Of a stretch of DNA of 10,000 bases, positions 1 to 5,000 are shown in pieces. The stretch comes from Hirudo medicinalis. Its lineage: Eukaryota; Annelida; Clitellata; Hirudinida; Hirudinidae. A model generated the notes under the pieces. The model saw only the letters and a program-made list of their open reading frames with translations, was not told where the DNA came from and did no database searches. A program made the translations under genes and the position numbers. The stretch's first letter is position 1. Every line of letters begins with the position of its first letter. The stretch lies in contig MPNW01001113.1 in NCBI GenBank assembly GCA_011800805.1, positions 45,751-55,750 on the forward strand. Direction: 5' to 3'.

Positions 1-235
1 TCATTCATTTCATTCATTTATTCATTCATTCATTCATTCATTCATTCATTCATTCATTATTCATTCATTCATTCATTCATTCATTCATTCATTCATTCAT
101 TCATTCATTCATTCATTCATTCATTCATCCATCCATCCATTCATCCATCCATCAATCAATCCATTAATCCATCCATCCATCAATCAATCCATTAATCCAT
201 CCACCCATCCATCCATCCGTCCGTCCGTCCATTAT
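1..235. repeat. (TCAT)n microsatellite decaying into a 28-bp higher-order repeat
   Basis: Bases 1-128 are almost pure TCAT tetranucleotide with a few slips (for example CATTTATT and ATTATTC). From about 129 the unit drifts to TCCA and TCAA. Positions 151-178 and 179-206 are two near-identical copies of a 28-base block built from ATCAATCAATCC, ATTAATCC and ATCC units, so a second level of tandem duplication has acted on the decayed array. It ends in CCGT repeats at about 217-231. No coding or regulatory role is visible. Confidence 0.95.
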
Positions 236-562
236 TCCGGTCTTTTTATTTTCTCCCGGAGAGGCTCATATTGTGGCGATCACTCAATTTTTTATTTTTT
301 CATTTAAACTCCTAACTGAATTAATTCATTGAAAGCATCGATCATTCACGCTCAATGCAGGCGGTCTCGCTTCGAATTACGAAGTTGAGGAGGGATGTGG
401 AGAAGGAACATTCCTTTAAGAACGTCTTTCGGGGGACTTTCTTCGTTTTCCTTAAAAATGGCCAAAAACGCGAATTTCCGGTACTGAGAGAACTGAGAGA
501 AGAAAAATCGAAATGCACTGGAAACTAAGCACTTTCATGGATTTAAGTAAAAGTTTATTTCA
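236..562. other. Non-coding stretch between microsatellite and hAT-like element
   Basis: No open frame of useful length, RNA gene or convincing splice-bounded exon is visible on either strand. The sequence is moderately AT-rich with scattered homopolymer runs. Confidence 0.6.
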
Positions 563-570
563 ATCGCAAG

Positions 571-746
571 CAGGGCTGTCGAAAGGGTAGAAGGAAGGGC
601 AAGTGCCCGGGGGCCCGGCAATTTTTTGGGGTCCGCCTGGGTTTTAAAACTTTTTTTTTGCTTTTCCATTACCAAATTGGCAAAACATAGGGACCCGCGG
701 CCTCTAATCCTAGGGGATTAGCCCGAAATTTCCTTCGGCGGCCCTG
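571..746. mobile_element. Non-autonomous hAT-like DNA transposon (MITE), 176 bp
   Basis: The left end reads CAGGGCTGTCGAAAGG. The right end, reverse-complemented, reads CAGGGCCGCCGAAGG, so the termini are imperfect inverted repeats beginning with CAGGG, as is common for hAT elements. Immediately outside lie ATCGCAAG (563-570) and ATCACGAG (747-754), which match at 6 of 8 bases. Both fit the hAT 8-bp target duplication preference with T at position 2 and A at position 7. The interior is short, with G/C-rich blocks (GGGCCCGG near 609) and T-runs, and encodes nothing. It must have been moved by a transposase supplied elsewhere. The diverged duplication and ends indicate an old insertion. The interpretation rests on termini and target duplication only, with no family name assigned. 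Confidence 0.75.
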
Positions 747-754
747 ATCACGAG

Positions 755-1797
755 TAATGCACTACGAGGCTTGGGAGATATTTTGGTCCGTTCGTTGCCT
801 GGCAACCTGGAGCGTTTGACATTATTTGAAGGAAACTTGCATCGCTGATGAATAAAAACTTCTTCGAGAAAGAATGTCCTCCAGATGATGAACTTCCAAA
901 CAAATGGAAGTCAAACAAATGTCAATTTCTTTATTAATCCATTCCTCGGTACTAAATGATGGATTACGACACAACTAGATCTGGCGTAGTCATGCAGTTA
1001 TCATCTACTGTTTTCGTACTGAAATCAACCTTGACCGAGAGAATTAATTTTAATTTTTAATTTTATTATTTTATTTTGTGTGAAGGTTCAATTTTTCTTG
1101 TTGTAAAAATCCAGAGACGAGGAAACGGACCGAGGAATAAGCGCAATTAGTTTTCTCTCGAGAAAGGAGACTTTTTTCGACACAGTAATTGCAGCACAAT
1201 TTTGCCACTCTCTAAAAAAAAAAACGTTGCTTCTGGTTAATTCTGGATCTCAGTGATGGATAGATTGCCCTAAACATGCATGGCTAAGATTCAGAAGTTG
1301 ACAGAGTTCCTGGAAAAAACTCAATTAGAATATTATGCATTAATCAAGTCTTAGTGATAATTACTTTAAAATTAATCAAATTAATCGGTCGGTGCTGGAG
1401 GTTGCGAGGTGCAGGGAAATAATTGCATGGCGCCATTCGTGCGTGTTATCGAATCGAGATGGTGAACAATTTTTGAAAAAGGCACAAAGACTCCACACCC
1501 GTGAATAAAATTACTTCATACTATTGTTAACAAATCGATATATTAACACATTCTATTGATTTTAATTACTATAAGAACAATTAAACGTATTTGATTTAAA
1601 ACCATCCACAAAACCTTGAGCAAAACATCCTAAGTTTTTAAATATCTAAAAATTTATTAACCTCTTAAATAATTGTAATTAATTTTAATCTTGTACGAAT
1701 TCAGAATTTTGTTTCATTTAAATACAACTCGTTAAAAGCACTAAAAACAAGCGATATATAGATATTCGGCTTCCGTTGAACGAAAGTGGAAAATTAG
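755..1797. other. Upstream non-coding region of the SAFB-like gene
   Basis: About 1 kb of AT-rich sequence with no long open frame. Notable content is poly(A)/poly(T) runs (1214-1223) and many short ATTAATTT-type tracts between about 1500 and 1740. A TATATA string lies at 1755-1760, about 41 bases before the start codon. If it acts as a TATA box, the 5' UTR would be only about 10-20 bases. It may equally be chance in AT-rich DNA. The region presumably contains the promoter of the gene starting at 1801, but no site can be assigned with confidence. Confidence 0.5.
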
Positions 1798-1809
1798 AAG
1801 ATGGCGGTC
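1798..1809 (+). promoter_or_regulatory. Start-codon context overlapping a YY1-type AAGATGGCGG motif
   Basis: The initiator ATG at 1801 sits in AAGATGGCGGTC. It has purine at -3 and G at +4, a favourable Kozak context. The ten bases AAGATGGCGG also equal the core of the YY1 binding motif, which in many animal housekeeping genes overlaps the start codon. The start is supported further because the next codons directly begin the SAP domain. Binding by a YY1 orthologue is inference. Confidence 0.5.
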
Positions 1810-2055
1810 AAGAAGCTGTCCGAGCTAACTGTAGGCGAGTTAAAGCATGAATTGAAAAAGAGAAAGTTAGATTTTACCGGAGAAAAAACAGTCCTTTTGG
1901 CTAGGCTCAGAAAAGTTTGTTAAATTGCCGATTTTAGATAAACTTTGTTTCGGATGTCCGATCACGATATTTTTAACCACAGAGCCTCATAGAAGATGCA
2001 AATAAGGCGAAACTAGCTCAGCAACAAAAGGCTAAGGAGTTAGAGGGAGAAAAAA
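1801..2055 (+). other. Exons 1-2: SAP DNA-binding domain
   Basis: Residues 1-62. Exon 1 gives LSELTVGELKHELKKRKL followed by a TGEKTVLLARLRK segment. This is the two-helix SAP signature, with the conserved Leu spacing and the Gly-Lys turn before helix 2. Helix 2 continues into exon 2 (SLIEDANK) across a 68-bp intron (1915-1982). Exon 2 then gives a Gln/Lys/Glu-rich extension. In SAFB this domain binds AT-rich scaffold/matrix attachment DNA. Both donors (1915 and 2056) are the unusual GTTTG after an A-run. Reading through either hits a stop within a few codons, so splicing is required here. Confidence 0.88.
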
Positions 2056-5000
2056 GTTTGATTTCGTTTTAATTGAGTTCGATTCGACACTATTGATATC
2101 CTTTACTACAGTGCTATATAACAATGCCATATGATGTATCACAAGATGTTAATCGCAGTAGCTTCGTAACTGAAATTGTATTTCCAATTTATGATGATGT
2201 CTCCCAAATTCAATTCCATCAAGCCAAATTTTAAAATCTGTGCCCTAAAAGTAATGAATGCAGAATATTTTCCACTTGATTTGACATGAAAAAGGAGGTT
2301 TTATTGAATTTGATGAACCTCTGAATAATGTGGATTCTTCTTTTAAGGGGGTTTTCTCTTTAAAAACCCAACATGTAGACTAATGCTTCCATGTATTCAT
2401 TTCATTAATGCTTAGAGCTGGTTTTGTTGACTTGAATCATACAATTTGGTGAAATTGCCGGAATTGCTTATCGGATGCCATGACCGAGGTGTTTGGCATC
2501 TTAATTCTTTTTTCAGTAATTCTCCTTCAAAAGATAATTGTTCATAATAGGAAACAAAATTGATAATTGAAATCCTTAATGGATTTGCATGATTCTCTAA
2601 TGCTCCTTTTTCTGACTTTAATTTTAAAGAATCCGCAGAAGAGACGCCCGTCGATCGAAAGAAAGCCGAGAACGATGCCCGTCCAGCCTCAGTTTCTGAG
2701 GAGAGCTCTAAAGCATGCACGGCTGAAACGGATTCGACTTTGAATCTCGGTGCATCAGAGAATTCGGCCAAGGACTCGTCGGGTGATGTCACTATGGCAC
2801 CAGCTTGTGAGTCTGTCCAGAAGGACAATCTGAGACAAAAGGAAGATGCTGGGGCGGAGAAGCCGCAGGAATCGACCTCTGCACGGACGGAAAGTTTTGA
2901 GAATGTCACTCCCCTCGAAATTGTTCGTCAAGATGTTGAGGCTGATGCCGGCAAGTCTGATTCACAGACCGAAGTGGCAGAATTGAGTGATGGAAAAGCT
3001 GGAATAGGGGTAAAGGAAGATGCAGAGAAAATGGAGTTTGACAAACAAGAAGAAACTAAAGTTGATATGGAAGATAGTACGCCTCTTTTGAAAGAGTCTG
3101 TGCAAACTTTATCGGAAGACTCCGAATGCAAAGCTGAAGATGTTAAACTCTGTGACATTAAGCAGGAGAAGGATGACATGTCTGAACTTAAAGTCAAATC
3201 TGAACCTTGTTCAGACACCTTTAATGACCGGGCAGGAACGGGACCGTCAGAAGATGGCACTGGTGACGCAAGGGCGGTGAAGGAAGAGCCAATGGAAGAT
3301 CAACAGTCTGACTCGGTTCATAAAACTGAAACAGAAAAACCGGAAGCATTGGAAAATGCTCACGTTACCGTGGTGACGACCGAAACGGTTCCCAAAATTA
3401 AGTAAGATTTGCCTTTCAGAGATGGACTCTTATAATTTTAAAATTTTTATCATGATCAAAATCCAAATCCGCTAGCTCGCTAGCTCCTTCATCTCTTACT
3501 CTTTCTGAATCTTTGTCCATTCCCAAATTAGAGATGCCTGATTCTGTCAACTGATATTCTCATGTTCTAGTGTGAGATTCAATGATGGAATCCTAGGAAT
3601 GGTTGCACGGTTCTGCCTCAGTACTGTGCCCCCAATTAACATTTATAAGGATATTACTGACAGCTGGATAAACACCTGTCCTTTTGGAGTGACTTTGGTA
3701 ATGTCCATGTGGCATGACTAACCACTCAGTCCTTAGTCTCAGAATCCAAATCTGTGCCTTTGTTCTGTTGTTCATCCGTTCCCCGCTCGCCTACTCTTCC
3801 TAACCTCGAAAGATAGTCTCGTCTCTCGATTTCCCGTAAAAGTCCATTTTAACGACTCGACTTAACGCTTTTGTTTTTTACTTTTCCGAAACCAGCGAAG
3901 CGAAGGCGACCGCTCCACAAAAGCCGGGTAAGGAGTTGTTTTGGCGATCATTAGTTTCATCAGATAGTGGACACTTAATTTGGAATGTGGGATTTTGTTA
4001 TGTTGAACATAGTTATTTGATGATTCTATGATGAATAACAATCGGGGCAATTACTAGAATAACAAAACAAAATGTGGGTAGTGATGTATAAGTTGCGTCA
4101 ATTCTACATTAATTAATGCTCGACATTTGACGACGTGAAACAGTTTCTTCGATCAATTCCCTGTGGGTCAGTGGCATGGTGGGAGTGGTGAAGGCATCCG
4201 AGTTGAAGCAGGCGTTCAACGAGTTTGGAAGGGTGAGCGAATTGTTGCCGAGCGATTGGATTATCGTCGGCACTGCTACGATATCCCCGATAGTCATCGG
4301 TATAATTGAAATAATATGATTAAGATCGTATGTATTTATACATATACATATTTGTATAGGTCGTCTCAGCTAAGATTGTCACCAGTGCCAAATGTCCTGG
4401 GTCGCGTTGCTTTGGATTGGTGACGATGCACAGTCACGAAGATGCACTCAAGTGCATCGAAGGATTCAATGGAAAGATGCTGCTCGGATCCTTGGTCACA
4501 GTAGAACTGGTAAGATTTAGTGGCAGAAGTGTCGAGTTAGAAATTTATTTTAATGTGCTCCTCTCAATTTCTAGGATACAAAGCATCGAGTGACGAGACC
4601 GCAGTCTCTGGCCAATAGCGAGCAGAACAAGACCATCCAGACCCCAGCTGCAGATGCTGATGCTCAGAAATTACCCAAGGTTCAGGATGTGAAGCCAACT
4701 GCTCAGCAAACTCCAACCAAAGTTGGAAACGACCAGAAAACTCCTCCTACCAATGAAACTTTGCCAGCTAGTCAGCCAGTTTCTGTGGCTGTCAAACCCA
4801 TTGAACAGGCAACTCCTGAACCTTTGGCCCCCATCAAGGCCTCATCTACACCTACCTCTATCAAATCAGATCCCAAAATACTTCCATCTCCTGCCTCGAT
4901 CCCTCCCAAACCCGTTGTTCCAGTCGTTGCGGAGACGCCGATTCCTGTCGTCTCGAAGCCGGTTGATGTTGCTGCCGTCGAAAAACAGGAAGTTTCTACG

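Noticed and set aside
1..235. CRISPR-like repeat array
   Set aside because: It is uninterrupted tetranucleotide repeat with no unique spacers, in a eukaryotic context.
1755..1760. TATATA as a definite TATA box
   Set aside because: The region is AT-rich with many such strings, and the short implied 5' UTR and start-codon YY1 motif make it uncertain.
2412..3260. Antisense open frames opposite exon 3 (165 and 110 codons)
   Set aside because: They are Ser-rich shadows of the acidic coding exon. The plus frame has the family-consistent composition, splice sites and SUMO motifs.
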